NCBI GenBank assembly: GCA_029582165.1 | Contig: CM055869.1 | Location: 5,798,425 to 5,862,424, forward strand | Origin: Portulaca oleracea | Taxonomy: Eukaryota > Streptophyta > Magnoliopsida > Caryophyllales > Portulacaceae | Length of the DNA stretch: 64,000 nt | Direction: 5' to 3' | Shown: positions 1-12,062 of the stretch, in pieces | Position numbering within the stretch: position 1 is the stretch's first letter | Layout: every line of letters starts with the position of its first letter | Made by a program: the position numbers and the translations under genes | The notes under the pieces: generated by a model | What the model saw: the letters and a program-made list of their open reading frames with translations, nothing else | Database searches by the model: none | Told to the model about the DNA's origin: nothing

Positions 1-319
1 GATTTTGGTAAATATGTGCTTTATTTGCAAGGGGGATTTGGATTCTGAATCATATATTACTTCATTGTGTCTTTGTTAGGCCTCTTTGGGTTTTAGCCTT
101 TGGTTGCTTAGGTGTTACTTGGGTCATCTTCTATTCTATTAGGAGCCATCTTCTTGCTTGGGAGGTGTATTTGGTAGCAAACTGAAGAAGAGTGCCATGG
201 TTATATCACAACTGATGTTCGTACATAATTTTGTAGGATGCTTGCTGAACATATGTTCTTTTGAACTTATTATTAATATATATTTATATTTTTTCTATAA
301 AAAAAGGTTGGGAAGAGGA

Positions 320-1022
320 TAGCATTTATAGTTTGTTGGCTGAGAGGGTGGTGGTGCATGAGGTTATGATGAGATTGTTTGGCCTCATGACCCTAAAGGA
401 TCTCTCACTCTTAAGGTGTTTTGTAGTACACTTTTTGGGGATCTATAATGAGTGGAGTTCCTTGCAAAAACAATTTGGAATTCACAGGCTCTGTCTGAAG
501 CTTGATTCTTTTGCTTGGGCAGCCACCGAAGGTACGATTCCTACGGAAGACATGCTCAAACGTAGAAGTTTTTTGCAGTCCTAGCAATTCTATGTGTTGT
601 AAGGAGGAAGTATGTGGATCATTTACTTATCATTGGTTTGCGGACTTCTTCGCTTTGGCACCTTGCTATTTCGTTGGTAGGGTTTTCTTGGGTTCGAGCA
701 AGTAGTGTGGAGGATGTATTGGTGGCTTGGAGGAAAGATGGAAAAAGGTTAGGCTTGTGGTGTATGGAATTTGGTTCCTTTTGCTATTTGGTGGGCGACT
801 TGGAAGCAAAGAAGTCAATGAACGTTTGAGGACAAACCTTTACCCCTTGACGATTAAACTCTACTTTTTGAGGATGTTGTGTAGTTAGAATGTCGTGTTT
901 AAGGGTGATCGAAAACTTCAATGCTTTCTTGGATTTTGTTGATGGGAGTTTGCAGATAGGACTATTTTTGTATTTGTCCCTTTTGTAAATGCAACATATC
1001 TTCTGATTACTTATAAAAAAAA
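320..1022 (+). mobile_element. LINE (non-LTR retrotransposon) 3' fragment in intron 1 of the F-box gene
   Basis: Reading across frames, the stretch about 430-830 resembles the C-terminal zinc-binding region (zf-RVT) of plant LINE reverse transcriptases: an FAWAATEGTIPTEDMLKRR-like segment, a CxxC-like pair, then WHLAISLVGFSWVRASS and VLVAWRKDGKRLGLW. It is broken by stops and frameshifts. The 3' side ends in an A-tract at about 1014-1022, as LINE insertions do. It lies in the same orientation as the host gene. No flanking target duplication was found, so the 5' limit is approximate. Bases 1-319 hold no recognisable coding sequence; bases 1023-1264 are intronic, with a diverged direct repeat (GTATATTTACAAATG at about 1023 and 1121). 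Confidence 0.6.
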
Positions 1023-1264
1023 AGTATATTTACAAATGAACTTTTATTTGCAATATTCTCATACAACCAAACAAGGTAATAGAAATTTTTACAAGGTAGT
1101 AGAAATGCTATTAAAAATAGGTATATTTACAAATGGATTTTCGTTTGCAATGTTTTCTTCTAATCAAACATCAGGTAAATGTCTATTCATGTCATATTCT
1201 CTACTGATTGTATTTCTGCAGTATGTACTGCTGCTAAGGATACCAGTTTCCCCTTTTTGTACAG

Positions 1265-4200
1265 GAATTTTGTCATTAAGAGATCTAAATTCCTGCATGC
1301 GTTGTACTGCAAGCAGCATGACGCTGATGCTGACGCTGCCTCCAGCCTGTCAATTGATTTGGAGACGCCTACGCCATTGAATATTTTACTTGAGGATATG
1401 GCAATGCGTCGGCACAAGTCTGCTCTCGTTGGAGGCAAGGTTCATGTTGATCAATTGAGGGGCCATGAAACTGTGTAAGTTCATTATTCTCAGTCCCTTG
1501 TAACAATTTGTTCTTTTTTTATTTATCTTTTTAAGTATCTGTGGGCCATGCTTTTCATAGTTTTATCCTTACTATAAAAAGATTGTGTGTGATTGAGAAA
1601 TGGAAAACCTCTTATACATGCTTTGTACAAAACAGAGAGCTGTTGAACAGTTGAACCCCTTGGGTTGGTGAAGTCGCAGCTTCATTTGTTCAAAAAACTT
1701 CTAAATCTCGGCAAAGCCTATACTTGTTTTGTGATCTACGCATGCCTTTAGTTTTGCAAGTTTTCTTCATTGTCTTTGCCACACATGTATATGGCCTTTT
1801 TTTTAGAAGTCTTGCACCCCTAACTTCTTACCCCTTTAGGATTGATCAATGCCGGATGAAGAGGGGTTTGATTCTTACTGGTGCAGGTGACAAGGTAGCC
1901 TTTTTATTATATTATTGTCTTATAGCAGCAAATGTTGAGTTTCTATTGATACTAGCCATAGTGCTTTTCTAGTGCTACTGATCTCTCTTCAATGATGTGT
2001 TTTCATATCTATCAAATCTCAAATTTTCTATATTGTCAGGTTATGCGCCTCTGGTCATCAGAAAGCTATAAACTCTTGAGAGAATATTCTCTTTTTGGCA
2101 AGGCTCCTCTGGTTGATTTTGACTTTGATGAGAGCAAGGTTGGTTAGAATTATAAGCATGCACTTTGTTCTCCTATATTATGTGAATACATCGAACATTT
2201 CGATTGCCTTAAGCTTGTAATGATATTCTTATGTTCTTCGAAGGGCTTTGCGCAATGAGCGGGATCTATTCTGTTTTGTTGCTCTATGTATTGATCTTCT
2301 TTGCCGCAAAATTGAACATGTTATGTTTATGCATTGTTGCTTTAGTTGCCTTCACATTCAAAAATTGTATGGTATTTGAATGCATGATTTGCAGTTTCTA
2401 TACTTTAATTTCATCAGCAAAGTCTGCTCACTTCTACGATTTTGCATATCTGCAGGTTGTTGGGTTGGTTGGAACTCGTATATGCATATGGAGGCAAAGT
2501 GGAGACCGGAGTGTATTTCCTGCACGTGAAGGGACATTTACAAAGGGCTTATGTATGAGGTGTGCTCATAAACTAATTTTTTGGCTTCATTTATTCATTA
2601 TTTACATAGGAAAAGATGACGTGAGCCATACCATGTTTTTTGGCTGTGTTGAGTTGATTTAAACTTTGGTGAATAGCATTTGATCATTTGACTGATTGAG
2701 TCTGAGTATATTGATTATCTTGTCCTTAACATCATAGACAGAGAAATTTGAGTGGTATTTATATGGTCTCCCCCCCGTTTTGTTGCTTCTTCTTCACTAT
2801 CTCCATATTTTGAACATAATTTCCTTTCCAAGTGAAAAACAATCCTGTTTGCTTTATTGGAAGAGATCGGGGGTACATTTGTCTTGTCCTCTTAATGCCT
2901 GCTTTGCTATAGGTTTGACTTCAGGTTTGCATGAGGATGTTTTTTTGTTCTCGTACCTTAGGCACTTAATGACAATTTAAGTTGCTTAGGGCCTGTCAAA
3001 TTCATGGATAATTCCAATTTACCCAAATTTACCAGTTTTTACCTAAATTTACCAAAATTTACTAAAATTACCAAAAATTACCAAACATAAAAAAAAAAGA
3101 AAAGTTTAATTTTGATATATTGGCATAAATTTGCCAAAAGTTACCAGAATTTACCAAATGTTACCAAAAATTATCAAAAATTACCAAAATTTAACTTTTA
3201 CCCAACTGTTTTCTACCCATGAATTTCTGGTTGAGAGTTTTCGAGATATAGAAAACGGTAAAAGAATTTTCAAAGTATGCCCAACTAGTCTTGCTGTTGA
3301 GAGTTCCCTCTTTGCTGCCAAGACGTTATATGTGCTTGATAATGTGTGCATTGAAGTCGGTGCCCTAAGAGTATAAGACTGCATGTCAACTTCGGACTAA
3401 GGAACAAATGCTTGCTACAAGCTTGAGCGAGTTGACTTTTAGGGTGTGTTTGGACTGTGGAAAAGGGGGTGGAAAAAAATTTCATGGAAAAAAAAAACTA
3501 GTAGGAAACAAAATAAGGGCAACTTAAGTTTGTTCCCTTTGTTTGGTTTAAGTAAGACCTTGAAGGGAAAAATTTGACTTTCTATTCAGTTTTCCCCCCT
3601 GTTTGGATCAAGGAAAAAATGCATGGAAAATTTAATTTGCATGGGAATTTGCGAATAGCCAGCTTCCCTTTTTGTGATTCTCCGACATTTTTTTTTGGGT
3701 GTGTGTGTGTGGGGGGGGGGGGGGGGAATTGAAAGAGAGGTAGGGAGTAGAACGGGTGCATAAGAGGACATTGAAATGGGTACGCAGGAGAGATAAATTA
3801 AAAAGTGTGTGCAATAAAGAGAGAATAAAATGCGTGTTTGAGAGAGAGATTAAAGTTGATTGATGAGAGAGGGAGATTAAAATGGGTGTGCATGAGCGAA
3901 AGATTGAAATAGGTGCACGTATGAGAGAGAGGAGGGGGGAGGGAATAGTGAGAGAGGAGAGGAGAGGAGAGAGGGCGAGAAAATCGAGACAGAGTGAGAG
4001 ACATGGGAGATGGAGGAGAGAAAGGCCGGGCTTTAGATCCAAATTTTTCCTTGAACTTTCCTCTCGTTTTGAGGGGAAAGTTTTAAATTCTTTTTCTTAT
4101 GCCAAACTTTCCATTTACTTTTCCAACGATTTTTTTCCTTTCCCTTTTCTTCAGTCCTAACATAAGAATCATTTTTCTTTCCAATATCTTCCCCACCCCT

Positions 4201-7134
4201 TTTCCACAGTCCAAACACCCTTAAGTGGTAAAGAAAGAAGTAAAACTAGGTTGTTATTTAAGGTATGCAGCCATAAGTGGGGAGTGTCATAAGCTCTTTC
4301 AAGAGCCATGTTGTTTGTTAGGCCCAGATGTATCTACCAATGGCTTTATCCTTGATTCCTCGATTAGCCTCAGATGCACCAAATCTTGTGTACCAAAACA
4401 CCAGCTCCCCCAAGAATAAAGAGTTCCTCTTTGTTTCTTCGGTTCCGTTGAGGCAGTTTTCTCATGATAGCCTGGTAGAGCTTGAGTCTTATTATGTAAT
4501 GATCCTCTTATATACTTGTATGTGCGTGTTTGTGTGTGTGTGTTTGTGAAGGTACATGGATCCTGAAGCTGTTGTTGGATGCGAGGACGGGACTGTTCGG
4601 GTGTTTGACATGTACAGCAGGAGTTGTTCACGTATAATCCGGTTTGTGTCCTTGGCTTCTAGTTTCATTTAATTTTTCATCCATTGGAGATATATTCCTC
4701 TAAATGGTAGAAACCACATACTAGTTTAACATTATCATATGAATAGAATGTAAACCGTTCAGCCAAAATGGTCCCAAAACAGTATAGAACGTTGGTAAAA
4801 TAAATGCTAATTTTGGAGATTTACTAAACCTTGCAGGATGCATCCTTGTTCTGTCTCCTGTATTGCTTTGGGTGACGAACAATTAATTTTGAGTGGTTCC
4901 TCCTATGGAAGTGTGACTATATCTGGACTATCATCTGATCAGACAGTGGCTACCTTAAGATCTACTGATCGTACAGGTCATTATTTTGCTCATTCTTCTT
5001 CGACGCCTTCCTGTGATTACTTATGGTATTGCTACAATATTGGATGTGGTATGAATGTTTTTTTTTAAATGTGCTATGGATATCATGAATGGGTCTCCTG
5101 GAAACTACCCTTTTGATTCACCGTAGTTGGGGATAAGTTAGCTTGCGTGAGCTTGCTTTTTGTATGTAGCCATATTTGTTTTTCTTCCTTTCCTGGCCAA
5201 CCTGAGAATTGAACCATATTGCTTTGGTAGCTTTAAAAGCTACAAAATGATACCAGTCCTGCAAAGTTGGTTGTTTCTTGTTGTTTCGCCTTTACTTTCA
5301 AGTGGAGCCATGAGGCTTTACGTTTATTATTTCAACACTTTAGGGCAGTTTGAACAGTAAGTTACCTGTGAAAAAAATATCTTGGAAAATAGTTTTCCAA
5401 GTTTATTTCTCCCAAGCAAGATTCAAGCTGGGTTTCTTGTTTATGTTTTCAAATATGTACTAATTATACTAAATTGATTTACAATAACTAGTTCCATGCA
5501 AGGTAAATATATTCCTGCTTATATTCTCTGTGATTAATATTCAAAGATTTTTATACTTCTATAATACCAACATTTGTAACAGTCAAAGTGAAGACTCTTG
5601 GAAAATATAACTACTCACTAATTCTTTACCCTCTGCATAATCTAATGGTAACCTCGACACTGCAAATTGCAGCTTAGTTTTATTGTCCTTTCATTGTGAT
5701 GCGATGTTCCACAGGTATAAAGACCCTGTGCTATAATCCTTCTTCGCAACTGGTCTTTGCTGGATCAACTTCTGGTTATGCAACTTGCTGGGACCTTAGG
5801 TATGATTACTTCTCTGTTTGCTCCAACATCTGGTTTAGTTTCTATAAATGGATAAAAACCCATGCATTGCCTGCCTACTATGTATGCGACCCTAGCACGA
5901 GGTAGGAGTCTATACCACATCTGATTATTAATTTCAGCGAGGAAATGAATGTCATAAGGAAAAACAAATGCAATTGCCGACCTCAGTGATATCTGAAATA
6001 ATCCTGGACTGTCCGCTAGAAAGAAACAAGTGCTCAGGAAAGTCACAAATTACAGAAAACCACTACAGAATAAATATCTTCAAGCTAGTTCTTCAGACAG
6101 TTGAGCTGCCAATTTATTTTGTCTTCTTTACCATGTCAATTTATTAGTTACTTACATTGTCTACAAGCTTCTATTACGACACTCTTATGAAATTACATAA
6201 CTATGTTGACTAATTAACTAGTAACAGTTCACTACAATAAATTTTAAAAATAGAGATTATCATTTGGGGGCAGTTAACGTACTTTGTCTTTTCTCTCCTA
6301 AGTTATACATCCTTCGCGTTGGTATCTCCCAAAGTGACGGAGGTACTATATTTCACCCAAGTAGGAATCATGGCCATGGAATTGCTAAATTCAAAGGCCT
6401 TGCCTAGGTGTAGTGAACTGGCTACTGAATGTTCGGGAAGGGAGGTGGAAAGGTGCATTGTGGGTGGCAATACTCTGGTCTGCTGTAGTCGGGATTCGGA
6501 ATAGTGAAGTAACCTACTTTCACTATTTGGAGATAATAATCTAGCTGTGCAGGTTGAGGTAAGACTGCCAACATTTGGACACATTGGATCTCCTCAGACC
6601 CCACGCAAATGGGACTAATACTAGGAGTGTCGATGTTGGGGATATCATTGTATATGAGTAAATGCCACACTAGGTGTGCTCTAGCTCTAGTGTGTCAGAA
6701 TCCAATCATCCATAGTCATTTCAGCTAAAATCCCATGTACGGCCTTGTTTTGTAGGAAAATGCGGTCACTGTGGGAGACACGGGTGAGCCCGAATGTATT
6801 ATATTCAATGCAGCATCTCCGAGGTGACAAGTCAGTGTTAGTAGCTGGGGGTATAGATGGCGTTGTGCGAGTCGTGGATCAGAATAATGGGGAGGTTCTG
6901 ACAGGCTATGCAATGAAGCATGAAGGAAACGGTGCACTGACGTCGGCTAGAAACTTGTATGGACGTGTCGAGAGGAAGAAGGTGAAGAGAATAACGCAAG
7001 ACCCCCACACAGTGAGTTTTGGTGGTATCCCTCCCAAATCTCGTCCCCCAATCAAATGCTTGGCCGTCGGGATGAAAAAAGTGGTCACTATACATAATGA
7101 CAAGTACATCAGAATGTGGAGATTCGACAACTGA
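1265..7134 (+). CDS. F-box/WD40-repeat protein, 5'-partial (At3g52030-like)
   Basis: The last eight exons are readable: 1265-1474, 1840-1894, 2040-2138, 2456-2559, 4552-4641, 4837-4976, 5715-5799 and 6756-7134. All junctions are GT-AG and phases are consistent, giving 386 residues to a TGA. WD40-type blades are visible: CRMKRGLILTGAGDKVMRLW, VVGCEDGTVRVFDMYSR, CIALGDEQLILSGSSYGSV, YNPSSQLVFAGSTSGYATCWDLR, VLVAGGIDGVVRVVD, and a final CLAVGMKKVVTIHNDKYIRMWRF. The sequence and ending match what I recall of Arabidopsis At3g52030, an F-box protein with a WD40 propeller, presumably a substrate receptor of an SCF ubiquitin ligase. About 70 N-terminal residues including the F-box are missing; position 1265 is a splice acceptor inside a codon, so the first exon must lie before base 1. 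Intron 4 of the visible part (2560-4551) is inflated by two MITE-like insertions. Family call strong; SCF role inferred. Confidence 0.88.
2989..3226. repeat. MITE-like repeat rich in TTACCAAAA motifs, intronic
   Basis: A block of degenerate TTACCAAAA/TTACCAAAT repeats lies between AGGGCCTGTCAAATTCATGG on the left and the inverted partner ACCCATGAATTT on the right. The same terminal sequence in inverse (ACCCATGAAATTTACAGGCC) and the same internal repeats recur at about 9035-9121. This points to one small inverted-repeat family. The right end is degraded and no target duplication is clear. Confidence 0.5.
3442..4220. mobile_element. PIF/Harbinger-type MITE (779 bp) in the F-box gene intron
   Basis: Terminal inverted repeats of about 30 bp (GGGTGTGTTTGGACTGTGG on the left; CCACAGTCCAAACACCC on the right) are flanked by TTA direct duplications at 3439-3441 and 4221-4223. 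This is the 3-bp TWA signature of PIF/Harbinger elements. The interior is purine-rich (GAGAGA runs) with a GT run followed by a long G tract near 3703-3726. It contains no transposase and is non-autonomous. Confidence 0.85.
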
Positions 7135-7882
7135 AATCAGGGACCTCATCATTCCATTTATGTATTTATGTATGTGTTCGCCCCATGTTTTCACAGAAAC
7201 AGGTGATTCTTTAAGATGTTCTTGTTTCTTCTTACTTGGAATTTATATGTCAGATTGTTAGAATATGCCTTGAATATGTTTTAGTTCATTTCGTAGATTT
7301 AGGAGAGTGTGTACCCTGATGTATGGGACAGTTAGGGTTCATTTGGGCAAAGGCGCAAAGCTGCAGTTATTTTGTTATGGATGTAATATGTATTTGTATT
7401 CTTCTCTTTGGAATAATACAATTATCCATATGTAATTCAACTGTCAATATAGCTAACACATTGTTAGTGTACTCCATTAAATTTGTGTTAATTTGTCAAT
7501 TTCATTCTTGTGTATTTGTCAGTTCCAGGCAAGGGGAAGGATTGTCTACATTTAGATCCCCAAACTTTGCCCGAAGTAGATTAGGATCTGTCTGAGTGGC
7601 CCGGTAGCGAGATTATATTGAGGTACATTGTATATCTTAAAATATCGGAAACATCTAATTTGAATAATAAACAGAATAGCAACGAGCAGGAAGTTAACAT
7701 GATAACAAACATTCCTAAAAGTAGGTAGGAAGGCATTTGGTAAGGAAAATTATGCTTCAAAGCCAAGGTTCAAATATTTGATTCGTGTTTTTCATGGCAA
7801 TAAAAGAGCTGCATTTTGTCTGTTACTCTTTGTTTATGAAGCCCTTGGCAAAGAAGAAAACCTTCATCCCACCAAGTGTAAT

Positions 7883-8171
7883 TAGCGCTGACAAAAATTC
7901 AGGTTCGGGTAAATTCACGTCGGACAAGTTTGGACAACGTCAAAATTCGGACGAGAATTTTACCCGGTTTTATTTCGGGTCGAATTGGGCCGGACAATTC
8001 GGACGAAGCAAAAATCGGGTTCGGACAATAGAAAATAGAGAAAATTTTTGTCCGAATACTCGGCCAATTCGGTCAATATCAAAATTCAGACGAAAAATTT
8101 ATGTCCAAACCTGGTTTTTTCCTGGTTGGACAATCGGGTAATTCGAGTCGGACGAAATTTTGTCGGCGCTA
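7883..8171. mobile_element. hAT-type MITE (289 bp)
   Basis: The ends are TAGCGCTGACAAAA and its imperfect inverse TTTTGTCGGCGCTA. They are flanked by a perfect 8-bp target duplication AGTGTAAT (7875-7882 and 8172-8179), the hAT signature. The interior is rich in TCGGGT/TCGGAC motifs and carries no transposase. A diverged relative lies at about 29512-29690. Confidence 0.88.
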
Positions 8172-9034
8172 AGTGTAATAAGGCTAAACCAACGCATCTT
8201 TACCTTTATGTTTTGGTGGAATGAAGGAAGATAAACTATTATTTTTTGTTATTTCAATTCAGAGAAAAATATGAGACTTTAATGTTGGATGCTATTTTCG
8301 TTATTTATTTATCCATAAGGGTGGAAATCTTAACTAAACCATAAATTTGTCTATTCATATGTAATGTTATAAATCTATAACCTGGTTGATTTGGTGGAGC
8401 ACACAATTTCATAAATTAAGGAGCGTTTGGTAAATATTTAGGGAAAATTTTCTAGAAAAACTTTTTCTTGGGAAATTTTTTTGTGAAAGTATATTTTATA
8501 GTGTTTAGTTGAATTTGTAAATTTTTTTTAAAAAGTTAGAAATATCCAAATTATCCATATCTTATAATTATTTGGATTTGTTATATTAGGGGAATTTTGG
8601 AAATTTCCACATTTTAGGTCTCATTTTCCACCGTGAAATTTTTTACCTTACACCCTATAGAAAATGTTTCCCAATGATCATTGTAAAATTGTGAGTCCAT
8701 GTAAAATGTTTTCCATTAACAAATGACAACTAAACATGAGAAAAGTTAGTTGACTTGAAAAGGTTGACCAATTTCCCCTTAATTTTCATGCAACCAACCG
8801 CACTTGTCAAATTATTGTCGCATTTGATAAATATGCTCAAGCAAATATTCCAAAAAAATATATATGCTAAAGCAACGCATTAAATCACTTCTACTACAAT
8901 TTATTCATTAGGATATATTTCCTATGTGGTAGATAATGAAAGAGAATGTGAAAAGTAACTGAAAAAAGTGAGAAGATAAATCGATAATGATTGTGGTAAA
9001 ATTTGGTATGGTACGGTGAAATGTGGAAGAATAT

Positions 9035-9121
9035 TACCAAAATTACCAAAAGTTACCAAATATTATCAAAATTCATCATTTACCTTACCTCAAGATACCC
9101 ATGAAATTTACAGGCCCTAAG
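9035..9121. repeat. TTACC-repeat MITE end
   Basis: Repeats of ATTACCAAAA are followed by ACCCATGAAATTTACAGGCC, the inverse of the left end of the repeat at 2989. The partner end of this copy was not located, so it is probably truncated. Confidence 0.4.
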
Positions 9122-9229
9122 TGGTATAGTAAGTTGTATTATCGCACCACATCATACAAAAAAAACAAGGCCTAATTATCTTCAATGTGCTTCTTTGACT
9201 CAATAAAATGTCTTATAAGTTATAACATA

Positions 9230-9717
9230 CTCCCTCCGTTCTATATTAAGGCACCGTTCTTTTGTGTTTTGCGTTTGGGTTGCGTTGCGTTTGCGTTTCG
9301 ATAAGTTGCGTTTGGGTTGCGTTGGATTGCGTTGGGTTGCGGTAGGAAATAATAAAAAGGTGAGTAGAGGTGAATAGTAGATTGTGATAAGTTGCGTTAT
9401 CTTGCGTTTGCCATGCGTTAGGTTTTATTGATTTTGCGTTGCGTTTGGGTGCGTTAACGCACAAAAGAATGGTGCCTAATTGTCATAATTTTGACTTTCA
9501 CGGTCTCCATTATCACTCTTTGATTGATAATTTCTTGTATAATATGTTATGAACAATTGCAATATTATACCTTTATGATAATATTTTTCATTACGAATCT
9601 AACTGTGATAATTTTTATATAGCAACTCATTATATATATTGAGATATTTATAGTCAAAATTTTTAAAGTTTGACTGCACAATTTCTAAAGACGATAATTA
9701 ATATGGAATGGAGGGAG
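9230..9717. mobile_element. Stowaway (Tc1/mariner-type) MITE with a nested insertion
   Basis: The termini CTCCCTCCGTTC and GAATGGAGGGAG are inverted repeats, flanked by TA at 9228-9229 and 9718-9719. Internal sequence (TGTCATAATTTTGACTTTC, TTTGATTGATAATTTCTTG) recurs at about 10490-10740, 33729-33960 and 35830-36062, defining a local family. The left arm is split by the element at 9250-9476. Confidence 0.85.
9250..9476. mobile_element. PIF/Harbinger-type MITE nested in the Stowaway element
   Basis: The ends GGCACCGTTCTTTTGTG and CACAAAAGAATGGTGCC are near-perfect inverted repeats, with TAA duplicated at 9247-9249 and 9477-9479. The interior is a run of TGCGTTTGGGTTGCG-like short repeats. It shares its terminal motif (CCGTTCTTTT) with elements at 20674, 59899 and 60660. 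Insertion into the Stowaway copy dates it as the younger of the two. Confidence 0.85.
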
Positions 9718-10168
9718 TAGTTTATCATAAAAAATTACAATATTAATAATGCATAAACATTAATTAATAATGTGCAAATGATACAGACATACAGTGCCAC
9801 CAATTTCCGTTGTCGACCCTTGTTTAGCCTGGAAGCAGACAAGTAATGCTTTCCTTCCTTAAATGTGGAAGTTTATTCCTTACTCCCTCACTCTACAAAA
9901 TAAAAACAAACCTTTAGAAAAAAAAAAAAAAAAGAAAAGTGCAATGTGAGGTTTCATCGAGAGGTGATCAACTTAGACAAACAGAAATATAATTTTTTTT
10001 TTTTGGGGGTGAACAGAAATATGATTAGTTGAGCAAATAAATATCCAAACCCATGTGGGGTTTCCCCCAAATTTAATGTTACCACATGATATTCGAGTAC
10101 TACGTACATTATTGTCATCTTGTTTTTGGGAAATCCAAGTCATTTGCGCCATCAAACTTTGGATTATA

Positions 10169-10415
10169 CAACCTCCGTCCCTAATGGTATGTCACAAAAA
10201 TTAATTCATCAAAACAAATAAACATGGGAATGGGGTGAAAAGTTTTCAAATTGTCAAAAATATCCTTATAATATTCTTGAAATGAGGTACAAAATGTATT
10301 TACTAGGGGTAGAAATTGTATTATGGATGTTGGAAATGTAAAAGTTAGGTAATTTGACAAATAAAAAGGGACAAAGTAGTTAAGAAATTTGACACTCATT
10401 TAGGGACGGGGGTAG
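10169..10415. mobile_element. Stowaway MITE (247 bp)
   Basis: CAACCTCCGTCCCTAA on the left matches the inverse of TTTAGGGACGGGGGTAG on the right; TA flanks both ends (10167-10168, 10416-10417). A close relative (AATGTCACAAAAACTTACTC, GACATTCATTCAG) lies at 20306-20529. Confidence 0.8.
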
Positions 10416-11205
10416 TATATGTTCTAGCATGCTTTAATTATGTTTTTGGTTTTCATGCTTACGAAAAAAGGTATAATATGTCTAAATCAGGATTATTCCC
10501 TTCGATTCATATTGTTGATTGTCACGGTCTTCAATATCACTCTTTGATTAATAATTTCTTTGTACAATATCTTACAATAATTGTAATATTATACTTTTAC
10601 GATAGTATTTTTCGTTACGAATCTAATGATGCTAATTTTATATATCAAGTCATTGGATGTATTGAAAAATTTAGAATCAAAATTTTTAAAGTTTAACTCT
10701 AGAATTTTTAAAGACAACAATTAATATTGAACTAAAATGAGAAAAAGTATATTGGATCATACCCATTTGTCTCTCATTCATTAATATGTTTTATTCCCTT
10801 TTTTTTTCTTTTGGGGGTTTGGGCCTATATTTTATGCATATAAATGTTAGGAGCAGGTCCCATGAACTTGAAAATCGGATGAGGATTTTTTTTAAAATAT
10901 TTATTTTGCATGATTACGAAAATTAAGGGGTCCTTTGGCCATGTGACTATGTGAGATTTGAGCTGATTTGGGGCTGCTTTTTCCCTTTTGTCTATCTATC
11001 TACTTTGGTTAACATTAGGGACAAATATCCAACATTCATGGTAACAATCATTAGGATAGTATGTATTTATTCAACATCTCATGATTTGGTCATGGATAGC
11101 TTATTTTGGCATCATATATAAAGTTTATGCTAGAATTTATATCTTTTGAATTTTAAGGGCGGATAGTATAATTGTTTATTTTTTTAATCACCAAATAGTA
11201 TAATT
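10416..11205. other. Intergenic, no gene seen
   Basis: This AT-rich DNA contains an end-less copy of the Stowaway interior (about 10505-10735: TCACGGTCTTCAATATCACT and downstream). Nothing else was recognised. Confidence 0.5.
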
Positions 11206-12062
11206 GGGGTGTTTGGTGTCTAGTTTTTTGGATGACTTTTTAAAGAAAATAGTTTTTTGGGAGGCACTTGGCTGTTTGACCATTTAAAAAGTCAATTTGG
11301 AGTGTTTGATGGATTGACGATTGAAGTGGCTTTTTACCTCCAAAAAGCTATTTTGCAAAAAGCTACAAAGAGTAGCTTTTCGTAAATGATTTTTGGCTTT
11401 TTGGATGTAAATTACTATGTTGACCACACATTTCATACAAATTACAAAAAGTGTCATCCAAATTATTTAAAGTTGTTTCTTTTAATTTTTGTTCCATCTT
11501 CCACCAAAACTACCATTCAAATTATTTTGGTTGTTTATAGCGTAGATTACCATGTTGGTATCTGTGCAATTAATAAAAAATTTCAAAAGTAAATTTGGGA
11601 TAAAAATTTATAAAATATCAATATTAATTGTAAAAGTGAATAAGGATAAAATTTTTAGTCTTACTCAAGAAAGTTTGACAATCAATGAACAATTTAGTTA
11701 TTAGCCTATTAATATAAATTCCAATTTTTGGTGATTATTTATTGAACATACAAATACGACAGAAAAAAAAGACTATCAATAAAAAAAATACTAGTAATAT
11801 GGAGGAAAAAAAACCTAAAAGTGAATTAAAAAATCATAATGCTAAAAATACTAAAGATAAAACTAAGGGCATAATTGGAAATCAAACAAAAAAATTATAC
11901 CACAAACAGCTAACTCTACCAAACACTTTATACACAAACAGTTAATACAAACAACAACAACAAAAAAAAACAACTAACAAAACAACCAAAAGTCAAACAG
12001 CTAACAAAACAACCAACAACCAAAAAAAGCCATAAGTCATAAGCTGGTTCCCAAACACCCCC
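11206..12062. mobile_element. MITE with GGGGTGTTTGG ends (about 857 bp)
   Basis: GGGGTGTTTGG at 11206 is matched by the inverse CCAAACACCCCC ending at 12062, with ATT on both outer flanks as a possible 3-bp duplication. The interior is AT-rich with A-rich tracts (about 11760-12030) and has no coding capacity. The superfamily is uncertain (Harbinger or hAT). Confidence 0.6.

Larger units (their letters stand above)
7135..9229. other. 3' flank of the F-box gene and intergenic DNA
   Basis: No gene is seen. The first 400 bases are probably 3' UTR/terminator of the F-box gene (AATAATA near 7410). The rest holds the hAT-type MITE at 7883-8171, an AT-rich tract from about 8405 beginning GGAGCGTTTGGTAAATA that looks transposon-derived but whose other end I could not match, and a TTACC-repeat MITE end at about 9035-9121. 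Confidence 0.6.

Noticed and set aside
3632..4042. Minus-strand frame of 136 codons rich in Leu/Ser
   Set aside because: It is the complement of the GAGAGA-rich interior of the 3442-4220 MITE, not a gene.
8405..8815. Possible MITE starting GGAGCGTTTGGTAAATA
   Set aside because: No inverse terminus or target duplication could be matched, so no boundaries are claimed.
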